In this document: positions 37,363-45,238 of the stretch, piece by piece
Position numbering within the stretch: position 1 is the stretch's first letter
Layout: each line of letters opens with the position of its first letter
Assembly: GCA_913060895.1 (NCBI GenBank)
Contig: CAJXSN010000004.1
Coordinates: 151,036-215,035, forward strand
Source: an uncultured Sphingomonadaceae bacterium
Lineage (GTDB): Bacteria; Pseudomonadota; Alphaproteobacteria; Sphingomonadales; Sphingomonadaceae
Reading direction: 5' to 3'
Length of the DNA: 64,000 nt
Made by a program: the position numbers and the translations under genes
The notes under the pieces: generated by a model
What the model was told of the DNA's origin: nothing
The model's database searches: none
Seen by the model: the letters and a program-made list of their open reading frames with translations, nothing else

Positions 37363-38379
37363 TCACTTCACAGAGCGGTTCACCCGATCGGCAATGTCTG
37401 CGCATCGCTCGATCAGAACCTCGAACGACTCCGCGTCCTCAAGCAATAACCCGTCCTCAATCATTTGCGCATAATCGGAGGCGAGTGCCGTGCGCGCTTC
37501 GCCGCCCGGCACGAGCTGCAACAATCCATTTACAGCAGCCTCATAGTCGACGGACGCGCCATCAGCCGCCTTCTCGGCGAAAAACATACTCTTATGTCTG
37601 GCCACTGCTTGGGCAAGATCTCGATCCGCCGATGCTGCTGCCGCAATCCCGGAACCATCCAAACGGACAATGTCATGCCAATGGCGTGCAAAGCGCTCCC
37701 CGCGAAGCCGCTCCTGTAAGCAGAAGACATGGATCGCGGTCGCTTTCTCCCAGAACGTTCGCTCGGCATGCATCACCCGCGGTGTCGCTGTCGGAAATGT
37801 CACACCGTCAACCAGACCGGCTGCATCGCAGATCACATCGCGCAGGCTGGCCGGTTCGCCCGTCGAGCGAGCTCCGAATTCCAACATGACGCTGGGCGCG
37901 ACATAACCGGAACCGGCGGAGGTCGCCTCATAGTCGATGAAGAGCTTTTCACCCTCGACCCGCGTCACAGCCGAAACACCCTGCGCGCCAATGACGTCGG
38001 CGATCAATGGCTGCACTGTAGCTGAAATCCATTCCGGCAGCCGATGGCGCACCGCTTTGGACCAGCGCCTTTCTTCGCTACGCGTTGTCGGCAGGCCCTC
38101 ACCATTATCGCCGACCAGATCAGGCGCTATCGCCCGGATGTCGTAGGTCAGATCGACATCTTCGGAGAAGCGCTGGATGACGCCATAGGCCTTTGAAAGC
38201 GACGTTCCGCCCTTGAAGGTAAGATGGTCGCCGAAGGCGGAGCCGAAAATTGTCTGAAGCGCCCAGACGACCCAGACATCTTTTTCAAGCAGATGGGCGG
38301 GCCGTCCCGAGCGATCGGCGGCTACGCCCAATGCGTCGCGACGATCCTGGGCCGTCAAGGACAGAAAGGGCTCAGCCAT
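37363..38379 (-). CDS. AbiEii/AbiGii toxin (nucleotidyltransferase)
   Basis: 338 residues. The nucleotidyltransferase core TFKGGTSLSKAYGVIQRFSEDVDLTY has the GS turn followed by DVD. AbiEii toxins modify a tRNA or other target with nucleotides and stop growth unless held back by AbiEi. The ERTFWEKATAIHVF segment is conserved in the family. The gene overlaps the antitoxin-like gene by 8 bases. Confidence 0.9.
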   Translation of the reverse strand: MAEPFLSLTAQDRRDALGVAADRSGRPAHLLEKDVWVVWALQTIFGSAFGDHLTFKGGTSLSKAYGVIQRFSEDVDLTYDIRAIAPDLVGDNGEGLPTTRSEERRWSKAVRHRLPEWISATVQPLIADVIGAQGVSAVTRVEGEKLFIDYEATSAGSGYVAPSVMLEFGARSTGEPASLRDVICDAAGLVDGVTFPTATPRVMHAERTFWEKATAIHVFCLQERLRGERFARHWHDIVRLDGSGIAAAASADRDLAQAVARHKSMFFAEKAADGASVDYEAAVNGLLQLVPGGEARTALASDYAQMIEDGLLLEDAESFEVLIERCADIADRVNRSVK

Positions 38380-38965
38380 GAGCAGCCTTGCCGACGCTTT
38401 GAGCCAGCCATGTCGGAAACTGAGGTGCAGCCGTCACCAATTCGCCAAACGCTGTGGGTGGCAGCTTTCCTTTAAGGGTCTTGAGCGCCGTTTCTGCCTT
38501 CTCAGGGCCGAGCCAGGCCAAAGCGCGAACAGCTTGTCCTGCCGGGCGATCGGCCAGAGCGAGCTGCCACCGCGGCGCATGCCGTAACTCCACAAGCTGC
38601 TTGCCCAGGGTTATCGTGCGGCTACGACCTGAGGTTAGATAGACGGAGCGAACCGGGACCTGCGTCGTAAGCCCGAGCGCATTTGCTGCAGCCGCGCCAT
38701 TCGGTACGATAATCTCACCTCGCTGTGCCGCCAAAGCTTCGACCGCCTGCTCTACCGAAGGAGTGCGCGTGCCAAACCGGCTCTTGATGGGGTGCAGATA
38801 AACGCCTCGTCCGGCGCGGATAAGTTGTCCGCGTACGGCAAGACGCGACAAAGCTTGATCCACCCCGGCGCGGTTACCGAGATGGAGCAGGCTCTTCGCG
38901 GCCAGCGGCGTTCCTTCCGGAAGCCGTTCGGCATAGGTCAGTATCTGTTCGGTCAAATGTTGCAC
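38372..38965 (-). CDS. DUF6088/AbiEi-type antitoxin
   Basis: 197 residues from the GTG at 38965, preceded by ACAGGAG. The N-terminal winged helix is visible as LLHLGNRAGVDQALSRLAVRGQLIRAGRGVYLHP; the C-terminal part (RSRTITLGKQLVELRHAPRWQLAL) is the DUF6088 domain that neutralises AbiEii. AbiEi antitoxins also repress their own promoter by binding inverted repeats, and a perfect one lies at 38,976-39,005. Confidence 0.87.
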   Translation of the reverse strand: MQHLTEQILTYAERLPEGTPLAAKSLLHLGNRAGVDQALSRLAVRGQLIRAGRGVYLHPIKSRFGTRTPSVEQAVEALAAQRGEIIVPNGAAAANALGLTTQVPVRSVYLTSGRSRTITLGKQLVELRHAPRWQLALADRPAGQAVRALAWLGPEKAETALKTLKGKLPPTAFGELVTAAPQFPTWLAQSVGKAAHG

Positions 38966-38975
38966 AGCAAAACTC

Positions 38976-39012
38976 CTGTCAGAAACATAAGCGGTTTTCT
39001 GACAGTTTTCAA
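38976..39012 (-). promoter_or_regulatory. AbiE promoter with perfect inverted repeat
   Basis: The arms CTGTCAGAAA (38976-38985) and TTTCTGACAG (38996-39005) are an exact 10-base inverted repeat with a 10-base spacer. On the minus strand a promoter TTGAAA (39012-39007), 17-base spacer and TATGTT (38989-38984) runs through it, so a protein bound here would block transcription of the AbiE operon. This fits autorepression by the antitoxin. Confidence 0.78.
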
Positions 39013-39144
39013 TATGGAGTGTCCGGGAAGGGAAAGCTTGAGGGAAAAGCCTTCCCCTGCGGCCGAGCCCTGAGTCTCGGCCGACCCCTTCTGCGGGGGC
39101 ACCCCGCAACGCCCCGAGAGTGAGAGTGCGGACGGGTTTTCCGT

Positions 39145-39184
39145 GACGGGTTGAGGACCGGGAGAGAGGCTTCCGGTGCCCGTC
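39145..39184 (+). promoter_or_regulatory. Structured leader, type 1, copy A (before ardC)
   Basis: An outer stem GACGGG/CCCGTC (39145-39150 with 39179-39184) encloses an inner stem CCGG/CCGG (39158-39161 with 39173-39176) and a loop GAGAGAGGCTT. The element ends 14 bases before the ATG at 39199, and GGAG of the ribosome-binding site follows directly. Related elements precede parB (41,228) and the 44,614 gene with the same loop and spacing. Upstream lie two further hairpins (39061-39082 and about 39093-39107). Confidence 0.7.
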
Positions 39185-39198
39185 GCGGAGATATTCCG

Positions 39199-40158
39199 AT
39201 GGCCAGACAGAACCGCGACCGCGCAGGCGGCGCTCGCAGCAATCTATATGACGACATCACCAACAAGATCATTTCCGAGCTGGAGGACGGGCGGTTGCCC
39301 TGGGTCCAGCCCTGGGGGACGGCGGCGGCGAAAGCGCCGCTCGCCATGCCGAGGAATGCCGCGACATCGCGGCAGTATTCCGGGATCAACGTCCTGATCC
39401 TCTGGGGCGCCGTGGTCCAATACGGCTATCCGACCCAGCATTGGCTCACCTTCCGCCAAGCGCTGTCGCTCGGCGGCAATGTCCGCAAGGGCGAGCGTGG
39501 CACGACCGTGGTCTACGCCGACCGGTTCACCCCCGAGGACGAGAAACGCCGCGCTCGGGAAACAGGCGAAGAAGCGGGCAGTATTCCATTCCTGAAGCGC
39601 TTCACCGTGTTCAACGCGGCGCAATGCGAGGGGTTGCCCGAGGACATTGCCGTCGAGGCGCCGCCACCACCGCTTGGCATGATTGAACCGAGGGTCGAGG
39701 CGCTGATCCGCGCGACCGGCATCGACGTCCGCATCGGCGGGAATCGTGCCTTCTATATGCCGGCCCACGACTATGTGCAGGTTCCCCCGCCACAGGCCTA
39801 TTTCGAGCCGATCAATTGGCACAGGACGGCTCTGCACGAGATGGGTCACGCCACAGGTCATGCCTCGCGGCTGGGGCGGGATTTCTCGGGCAGCTTTGGC
39901 ACGAAGAAATATGCTTTCGAAGAACTGGTGGCGGAGATGAACGCGGCTTTCTGCTGCGCTTCTCTCGGGATCGTGCCGACCGTGCGCCATGCCGATTATA
40001 TCGGTTCCTGGCTCGAAGTGCTGCGCGAGGACAATCGCGCCATCGTCCGCGCGGCGTCACAGGCCAGCAAGGCGGCCGATTGGCTGCTGGCGCATCTGCC
40101 CGACGAGGAACGTGCCGATTCGCACGATCATCTCATCGAGCGGAGGGCTGCGGCATGA
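39199..40158 (+). CDS. ArdC-family antirestriction protein
   Basis: 319 residues from the ATG at 39199. The N-terminal ssDNA-binding domain (RSNLYDDITNKIISELEDGRLPWVQPW, PRNAATSRQYSGINVLIL) is followed by a zinc metalloprotease-like domain with HEMGHATGH and a distant glutamate in FEELVAEM. ArdC proteins protect incoming plasmid DNA from restriction and are typical of conjugative elements. It overlaps the DUF2958 gene by 4 bases and has the type 1 leader. Confidence 0.92.
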   Translation: MARQNRDRAGGARSNLYDDITNKIISELEDGRLPWVQPWGTAAAKAPLAMPRNAATSRQYSGINVLILWGAVVQYGYPTQHWLTFRQALSLGGNVRKGERGTTVVYADRFTPEDEKRRARETGEEAGSIPFLKRFTVFNAAQCEGLPEDIAVEAPPPPLGMIEPRVEALIRATGIDVRIGGNRAFYMPAHDYVQVPPPQAYFEPINWHRTALHEMGHATGHASRLGRDFSGSFGTKKYAFEELVAEMNAAFCCASLGIVPTVRHADYIGSWLEVLREDNRAIVRAASQASKAADWLLAHLPDEERADSHDHLIERRAAA

Positions 40159-40559
40159 TCCTTCTGACCCGCACACAGCGCGCGCAGCTCATCGCCAATG
40201 GACGGCAGAGCGATGTCGATCACATCCCCGTCGTCAAATTCTACAATCCCCTTGGCGCGGGCGTCTGGCTCGCGACCGAGTTGGATGAGGACGGCGACAT
40301 CATGTTCGGTCTCGCCGACATCGGCTATCCCGAACTCGGCAGCTGGGGCTTCGGTGAACTGGAGGCGATCCGGCTCCCCTTCGGCATGGGGATCGAGCGG
40401 GACGTGCTTTTTGCCGGCATGTTCCCGATTTCGGTCTGGGCTGAAACCGCGCGCTTGGCTGGCAGCATTCGCGAAGCTGAGCAAATCCTGTCCGCCCGGT
40501 TCCGCAGTGATGCTGCCTGGGCCCTGATCCCCGCCGATACAGAAAGCCGGAAAGCCTGA
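40155..40559 (+). CDS. DUF2958 protein
   Basis: 134 residues. The DUF2958 pattern is seen in VVKFYNPLGAGVWLATELDEDGDIMFGLADIGYPELGSWGFGELEAI. Function unknown; the family is almost always found in plasmids and integrative elements near ardC and parB, as here. It overlaps ardC by 4 bases. A large hairpin (40,587-40,617) follows it, before radC. Confidence 0.9.
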   Translation: MILLTRTQRAQLIANGRQSDVDHIPVVKFYNPLGAGVWLATELDEDGDIMFGLADIGYPELGSWGFGELEAIRLPFGMGIERDVLFAGMFPISVWAETARLAGSIREAEQILSARFRSDAAWALIPADTESRKA

Positions 40560-40586
40560 AATCCGGCTGTCTGGCTTTACGCTTTT

Positions 40587-40617
40587 GCGCCGCTCTCTTC
40601 GAGGTAGAGGGCGGCGC
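40587..40617 (+). other. Long hairpin between DUF2958 and radC genes
   Basis: A 12-pair stem (GCGCCGCTCTCT with AGAGGGCGGCGC, one G-T pair) and a 7-base loop. No T-tract follows, so it is not a standard terminator; it may be an RNA-processing or attenuation signal or protect the upstream transcript. It stands 27 bases after the DUF2958 stop and 62 bases before the radC start. Confidence 0.5.
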
Positions 40618-40679
40618 ATCTCGTCGTGACGTGGTGAAAGTTCCGGCACAGGGTCGGCTGCCCGTCGGGAACCACGATC

Positions 40680-41168
40680 ATGACGCGACACATGAGCAAA
40701 CTCGCCATCAATCCGCAGTCTTGTCCGTTTTCAGCGCAGGAGCACGCCGTTGTTTACGAGGCGCGCCAGATCCTGCTGCGCCATCTCAACCAGAATCCGG
40801 TCCTGTCCACATGGCAGGCAGTTCTGGACTATTGCGCGCTGACCATTCGCGGTGATGTCGAGCGCTTCCATGTCCTCTATCTCGACGGTAAGAACCGGCT
40901 CATCTCGGACGAATGTCTTGCCATAGGTACGGTTAATCATGCCCCGGTCTATCCCCGGGAAGTGCTGCGGCGGGGCCTGGCCCTCAACGCCTCCGCGTTG
41001 ATCATCGTGCACAATCATCCTTCTGGCGATCCTGAGCCTTCGGCCGCCGATCTCACGATGACAAAGGAAATTCAGAAGGCTTGTGCGGCTTTGGGGGTGA
41101 CGCTGCACGACCATATTATCGTGGGTGGCGATCGGGAGGTCAGCCTGCGCGCCCGCGGCGATCTCTGA
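40680..41168 (+). CDS. RadC-like JAB-domain protein
   Basis: 162 residues. It lacks the N-terminal HhH part of chromosomal RadC and consists of the JAB/MPN metal-binding domain: FHVLYLDGKNRLI, VYPREVLRRGLALNASALIIVHNHPSGDPEPSAAD (the HxHPSGD metal site). The role is uncertain; plasmid-borne RadC forms are common beside ardC and may aid conjugative DNA handling. The ATG at 40680 is used; an ATG at 40692 is an alternative. Confidence 0.9.
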   Translation: MTRHMSKLAINPQSCPFSAQEHAVVYEARQILLRHLNQNPVLSTWQAVLDYCALTIRGDVERFHVLYLDGKNRLISDECLAIGTVNHAPVYPREVLRRGLALNASALIIVHNHPSGDPEPSAADLTMTKEIQKACAALGVTLHDHIIVGGDREVSLRARGDL

Positions 41169-41227
41169 CGGACGGGGATGTGACAGGCGGCGGCCAGGAG
41201 AGGAAAAGAAGGGATGGGGATTTTCGT

Positions 41228-41269
41228 GACGGGCTGATAGCCGGAGAGAGAGGCTCCCCGGCGTCCGTC
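41228..41269 (+). promoter_or_regulatory. Structured leader, type 1, copy B (before parB)
   Basis: GACGGG (41228-41233) pairs with TCCGTC (41264-41269), one pair being G-T; inner stem CCGG (41241-41244) with CCGG (41258-41261); loop AGAGAGAGGCTCC. The element ends exactly 14 bases before the parB ATG (41284), as in the other two copies, and ATGGAG follows immediately. Confidence 0.68.
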
Positions 41270-41283
41270 ATGGAGCAACTGAC

Positions 41284-43422
41284 ATGGCCACTGCCGTTCA
41301 GAAGATCACCCTGTCGTCCTCGCGCGACATCCCCTTCAACAAGCTGGTGCTGAGCCAGTCCAACGTCCGGCGCGTCAGGGCCGGTGTCTCGGTCGAGGAA
41401 CTGGCCGAGTCCATTGCCCGTCGCGGGCTGATCCAGTCGCTGCATATCCGCCCGGTGCTGGATGCCGAGGGCGTGGAAACCGGCATGTTCGAGGTGCCCG
41501 CCGGCGGCCGCCGCTTCCGGGCACTTGAACTGCTGGTGAAGCAAAAGCGCCTCGCCAAGATCGCCCCGGTGCCCTGCGTGGTGTCCGAGGCAACCGGCGA
41601 TGTGCTGATCGACGAAGTGTCGCTGGCCGAGAATATCGAGCGCGCGCCGCTGCATCCGCTCGATCAGTTCCGCGCCTTCCAGACCATGCGCGAGAAGGGC
41701 ATGACCGAGGAAGCTATCGCTGCGGCCTTCTTCGTGGATGCGAAGGTGGTGAAACAGCGCCTGCGCCTGGCATCCGTTTCGACCGCGCTGCTCGAGACTT
41801 ACGCCGAGGATGGCATGACGCTGGAACAGCTCATGGCCTTCACCGTCACCTCCGACCATGCCCGCCAGGAACAGGTCTGGGACGCGATCAAGGACGGCTG
41901 GCAGAAAGAACCCTATACCATCCGCCGGTTGCTGACCGAGACCACGGCGCAGGCTTCGGACAAGCGGGCGGTGTTTGTCGGCATCGACGCCTATGAGGAA
42001 GCCGGTGGTTGTATACTGCGCGACCTCTTCCAGCAGGACGATGGCGGTTGGCTCCAGGATCCGGTGCTGCTCGACCGGCTGGCGAACGAGAAGCTGAAAT
42101 CCGAAGCGGAAGCCATCGCCGCCGAGGGCTGGAAGTGGGTCGAGGTCGCCATGACCTTCCCCTACGGCCACGATCACGGCCTTCGGCAGCTTGTCGGCAC
42201 CACAGTCGATCTGGCTGAAGAGGAGCGCACTACTCGCGAGGCGCTGCGCGACGAATATGACCGGCTCGAAGCCGAATATGCCGAGGCCGACGAACTGCCC
42301 GACGAGGTCGACACCCGTCTGGGCGAGATCGAAAAGGCGCTGGAGGCTTTCGAGCGCCGTCCGATGACCTTCGATCCAGATCAGACGGCCAAGGCGGGCG
42401 TATTCGTCAGCATTGATGCCGATGGCACCGTGCTGGTCGAACGTGGCTATGTCCGCCCCGAGGATGAAGCGCCGGTAGAATCTGAGGCAGAGATCGTCGA
42501 TCCCGAGACCGGGGAAGTCCTCCAGCGGGCCGAACCGGAGATCAGCCACCAGCGCGCGGTCATCACGCTCGGCGGCCACCCCCCGGAGCCGGAAGAGGAA
42601 GATGATGCCGACAGCATCAAGCCGCTGCCCGACCGGCTGATCAGCGAGTTGACGGCGCATCGTACGCTGGCGCTGCGCGATGCCGTGGCATCGAGCCCGC
42701 ATGTCGCCATGACGGCGCTGTTGCACCGGCTGGTGACGGATTGCTTCCTGCCGCATTCTACTAAGGGTTGCCTGGAGGCGCAGGTGCGCGAGGTGCATTT
42801 CCCGGCCCAGGCCGAGGATCTGCGCGACAGCGCCTCGGCCAAGGCAATCCAGGACCGGCATGAACGCTGGGGCGATCATATCCCGGCCGATGATACGGCG
42901 CTCTGGGATTGGCTGGTCGATCTGGACGATGGATCCCGCATGGACCTGCTCGCCCATTGCGTGAGCTTCGGCGTCAATGCGCTCCATGAGAAGCCGAACC
43001 CCTATAGCGGCATGGGTGTCAGCCAGCATGGGCTGGACATCCGCCTGTCGCAGGCCGACCGGCTCGCACGTTCGACCGGCCTCGACATGGTCGCGGTGGG
43101 CTGGCAGCCGACAGTCGGCAACTATCTCGGCCGCGTGACCAAGCCGCGTATCCTTGAGGCCGTCCGCGAAGGCGCCGGTGACCGTGCAGCCGAACTGATC
43201 GGGCATCTGAAGAAGGGCGACATGGCGAAAGAGGCCGAGCGCCTGCTGGCTGATACTGGCTGGTTGCCCGAGCCGCTGCGCATGGTGGAGTCGGATATCG
43301 AGGTGGACGTGGCGCAGGCCGCCGATGCTGAAGCCGACGCTCTGCCCGATTTCCTCTCGGGTGACGGTGAGGACGATCCGACCGACGACGAGGAAGATCA
43401 GCACATGCTTGCTGCTGAATAA
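41284..43422 (+). CDS. Large ParB/RepB/Spo0J-family protein
   Basis: 712 residues, about twice usual ParB length. The ParB/Srx nuclease-type domain occupies the first 130 residues (SSRDIPFNKLVLSQSNVRR, EVPAGGRRFRALELL, SLAENIERAPLHPLDQFRAF), then a helix-turn-helix region (TEEAIAAAFFVDAKVVKQRLRLASV). The C-terminal 400 residues are acidic and unlike typical partition ParB; no ParA gene is nearby. In such mobile elements this protein may regulate transcription or DNA processing rather than segregation. Confidence 0.9.
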   Translation: MATAVQKITLSSSRDIPFNKLVLSQSNVRRVRAGVSVEELAESIARRGLIQSLHIRPVLDAEGVETGMFEVPAGGRRFRALELLVKQKRLAKIAPVPCVVSEATGDVLIDEVSLAENIERAPLHPLDQFRAFQTMREKGMTEEAIAAAFFVDAKVVKQRLRLASVSTALLETYAEDGMTLEQLMAFTVTSDHARQEQVWDAIKDGWQKEPYTIRRLLTETTAQASDKRAVFVGIDAYEEAGGCILRDLFQQDDGGWLQDPVLLDRLANEKLKSEAEAIAAEGWKWVEVAMTFPYGHDHGLRQLVGTTVDLAEEERTTREALRDEYDRLEAEYAEADELPDEVDTRLGEIEKALEAFERRPMTFDPDQTAKAGVFVSIDADGTVLVERGYVRPEDEAPVESEAEIVDPETGEVLQRAEPEISHQRAVITLGGHPPEPEEEDDADSIKPLPDRLISELTAHRTLALRDAVASSPHVAMTALLHRLVTDCFLPHSTKGCLEAQVREVHFPAQAEDLRDSASAKAIQDRHERWGDHIPADDTALWDWLVDLDDGSRMDLLAHCVSFGVNALHEKPNPYSGMGVSQHGLDIRLSQADRLARSTGLDMVAVGWQPTVGNYLGRVTKPRILEAVREGAGDRAAELIGHLKKGDMAKEAERLLADTGWLPEPLRMVESDIEVDVAQAADAEADALPDFLSGDGEDDPTDDEEDQHMLAAE

Positions 43423-43430
43423 CTCTCAAA

Positions 43431-43452
43431 CGGGGCGGCTTCGGTCGCCCCG
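43431..43452 (+). terminator. Hairpin after parB
   Basis: CGGGGCG (43431-43437) pairs with CGCCCCG (43446-43452) around an 8-base loop, 8 bases after the parB stop. There is no T-tract; it may stabilise the transcript end or act with the terminator that follows. Confidence 0.5.
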
Positions 43453-43478
43453 TCACCTCCGTTTCGTATCTGCAATCT

Positions 43479-43504
43479 GCCCGGTCCTTGCGACCGGGCT
43501 TTTT
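43479..43504 (+). terminator. Rho-independent terminator just upstream of the 43,520 gene
   Basis: GCCCGGTC (43479-43486) pairs with GACCGGGC (43492-43499), followed by TTTTT (43500-43504). It lies only 15 bases before the start codon of the next gene, overlapping the space for its ribosome-binding site, so it could act as an attenuator as well as ending parB transcription. A similar hairpin precedes the gene at 45,239. Confidence 0.75.
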
Positions 43505-43519
43505 CGTCTGGAGACCTTC

Positions 43520-43825
43520 ATGCCCGCCATTATCGACATCGATCAGATCTTCCGCGAGGATCGCGACAATCCCCCATTCGAGCGCACCCTTCCATGGGAA
43601 GAGACCCGCGACGGCCTTACCGTTGTCGTGGAACCAAAACCCCATTGGGCCGAAGACATGCGGGTGTTTCGTCTCGATGCCCGCGAATATTGCCGCTACG
43701 CCGAATGGACAGCACATGGCGGCCGTGCCCGGTTCTACGGTCATATCGACACGTCTGGCGATGATCTGATGATGCAGGCGCGCGCGATGATCGCCCGCGA
43801 AATCGCCGATGGGCTTTGGGGCTGA
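43520..43825 (+). CDS. Small unknown protein of the mobile element
   Basis: 101 residues (MPAIIDIDQIFREDRDNPPFERTLPWEETRDGL at the start, by position 43520). No signal peptide or membrane segment. The RVFRLDAREYCRYAEWTAHGG segment is compositionally normal for a folded protein. I recognise no family. A GGAGACC ribosome-binding site and an upstream terminator hairpin precede it; the module context (parB, ardC) suggests a plasmid-maintenance or regulatory role. Confidence 0.65.
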   Translation: MPAIIDIDQIFREDRDNPPFERTLPWEETRDGLTVVVEPKPHWAEDMRVFRLDAREYCRYAEWTAHGGRARFYGHIDTSGDDLMMQARAMIAREIADGLWG

Positions 43826-44248
43826 AGGCCCGGTCGTTCTGGTTTCGAACCATCGCATGGAATGGCATCGCCCGAATGGGTCCAGCTCCAGCTTCACCAT
43901 GCAGTTTGTCGTCTTCATACCCGGGCAAGCGGCAGCCGATCTTGGCCTGAAGGGAACACGATCCTGCTGCCAGCATGGCGGCAAGGCTGGCACGGCAGAG
44001 CATCTGCGATGGGTATCCGGCACCTGTCAGATGCGATGAACCACCCCCGCTTCCATTCGCAAACCTTGGTCCGATCCGTCTCTTTATCAATCAACCCGTA
44101 AAGGGTCGGCTTGACGCTTCACGTGCCGCCCTCGGGGATTCGGCAAAAGGCCGAACGCCCTCGGGTGATTGCAGATCCGGTCAGACACTTCGGGTGCCTG
44201 TCGCGCGGGGGATGGTCCCCCGCCTCCCAAAGACAGGAGCCGGAACCC
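43826..44248. other. Gene-poor stretch with an inverted copy of a gene fragment
   Basis: About 420 bases without a convincing gene. Between 43879 and 43901 the minus strand reads ATGGTGAAGCTGGAGCTGG and then ACCC, nearly identical to the plus-strand end of the small gene at 44249-44413. The minus-strand translation AACPGMKTTNCMVKLELDP parallels the AACPAAEFDGDDDMVKLELDP end of that gene. This looks like an inverted partial duplication, probably not expressed as a full gene. Confidence 0.5.
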
Positions 44249-44413
44249 ATGTCCTATGCAGATGCCACTGCCTTCGCCGCCAGCCTCGCCGCCACGCTGT
44301 TGGTCTCGATCGTCGTGTTCCAGGCCGGAGACGGCACCCACGCCGCTTGCCCCGCCGCCGAATTCGACGGCGACGACGACATGGTGAAGCTGGAGCTGGA
44401 CCCCTGGGCATAA
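44249..44413 (+). CDS. Small 54-residue protein
   Basis: A GACAGGAG-like ribosome-binding site precedes the ATG. The product starts MSYADATAFAASLAATLLVSIVV, a single hydrophobic stretch, then an acidic tail DGDDDMVKLELDPWA. It could be a small membrane or regulatory peptide. A 6-pair hairpin with a GAAA tetraloop (44413-44428) follows the stop. No family recognised. Confidence 0.5.
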   Translation: MSYADATAFAASLAATLLVSIVVFQAGDGTHAACPAAEFDGDDDMVKLELDPWA

Positions 44414-44557
44414 GGCGCGAAAGCGCCTCATGCCCGATGGCCCGGTGCGCGGCGAACCCGCGACCGGCCCTTCAGCGCCTCACGATGATTGCCCATCGCC
44501 GGCAGCGGAACCGGGGCGGCCCCGGTCAGAGAGGAAGAGTGCGGGCCGTTCGGCCGT

Positions 44558-44599
44558 GACGGGTTGAAGGCTGGAGAGAGAGGCTTTCCGGCGCCCGTC
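44558..44599 (+). promoter_or_regulatory. Structured leader, type 1, copy C
   Basis: GACGGG (44558-44563) with CCCGTC (44594-44599); inner CTGGA (44571-44575) with TCCGG (44587-44591), one pair being G-T; the loop contains GAGAGAGGCTT. The ATG of the 44,614 gene is again exactly 14 bases beyond the element, and ATGGAG follows it. A further hairpin GGCC-loop-GGCC precedes (44544-44555). Confidence 0.7.
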
Positions 44600-44613
44600 A
44601 TGGAGTGATCCCG

Positions 44614-45174
44614 ATGATCTTGTCCCGCCATGATAGTTTCCGCCCGATCGGCCAGATACTGGCAACCGACGTGCTGCCCGCGCTTTGCCGGGCGCAAAAG
44701 CTGCCGCTGCGCATCTCCTGCCTCGGCGTGGCCAGCTCCGGCGCCAATTCCGGCCCCGGTGATGATGCCGATAGTTTCGATCGCATGATCCCGCTCGGGG
44801 AATGCCCATCACCGGAAGAAGCCATGCGTTTGGCGGACTTACACCTTTCGCGGGGCGATATCTGCACCGGACCGGACAGCTTCCCGCATTTTCGCCCGCG
44901 CGTCATGCTCATTCAGGACTGCGATCACGGCCTGGTCCTCGCCGGCGAAATCCGCGCAGGCGTCATTCTCTGGCAACAACCTGTCGCCTCGGACGCCGAG
45001 GCTCGCCGGATTGTCACCGAGGCCAGCAAGTTACGCGGCCTTGCCTTCAGGACGTCCGCGCCCGCCGAGGCGCGTGCGCTTCGCTACCGGGCCGCAGCGC
45101 TGGAAGCCCGGCTGGTCGATCCTTTCTGGCGCGAAGCTGCGGCTGACCTGCTCCGCAGGCCGCTGGCCGCCTGA
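44614..45174 (+). CDS. Unknown protein of the mobile element
   Basis: 186 residues. Recognisable features are few: MILSRHDSFRPIGQ at the start, a C-rich LPLRISCLGV, and a C-terminal alpha-helical ALRYRAAALEARLVDPFW. I recognise no family. It is preceded by the type 1 leader with the usual spacing, so it is part of the same regulatory set as ardC and parB. Confidence 0.6.
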   Translation: MILSRHDSFRPIGQILATDVLPALCRAQKLPLRISCLGVASSGANSGPGDDADSFDRMIPLGECPSPEEAMRLADLHLSRGDICTGPDSFPHFRPRVMLIQDCDHGLVLAGEIRAGVILWQQPVASDAEARRIVTEASKLRGLAFRTSAPAEARALRYRAAALEARLVDPFWREAAADLLRRPLAA

Positions 45175-45196
45175 GCCTCACCTGTTCCATCCATCC

Positions 45197-45217
45197 GGCC
45201 CGGTCGCGCACCGGGCC
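45197..45217 (+). other. Hairpin before the 45,239 gene
   Basis: GGCCCGGT (45197-45204) pairs with ACCGGGCC (45210-45217) around a 5-base loop, followed by TTGTC. The ribosome-binding site GTCCGGAGACC and start codon come 21 bases later. It matches the terminator-type hairpin before the 43,520 gene in stem sequence and in the following GGAGACC-TC-ATG. Confidence 0.55.
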
Positions 45218-45238
45218 TTGTCATGTCCGGAGACCGTC

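Noticed and set aside
41140..43404. A 754-codon minus-strand open frame opposite parB.
   Set aside because: It exactly mirrors the parB gene, whose protein domains are clear; the antisense translation has no motif.
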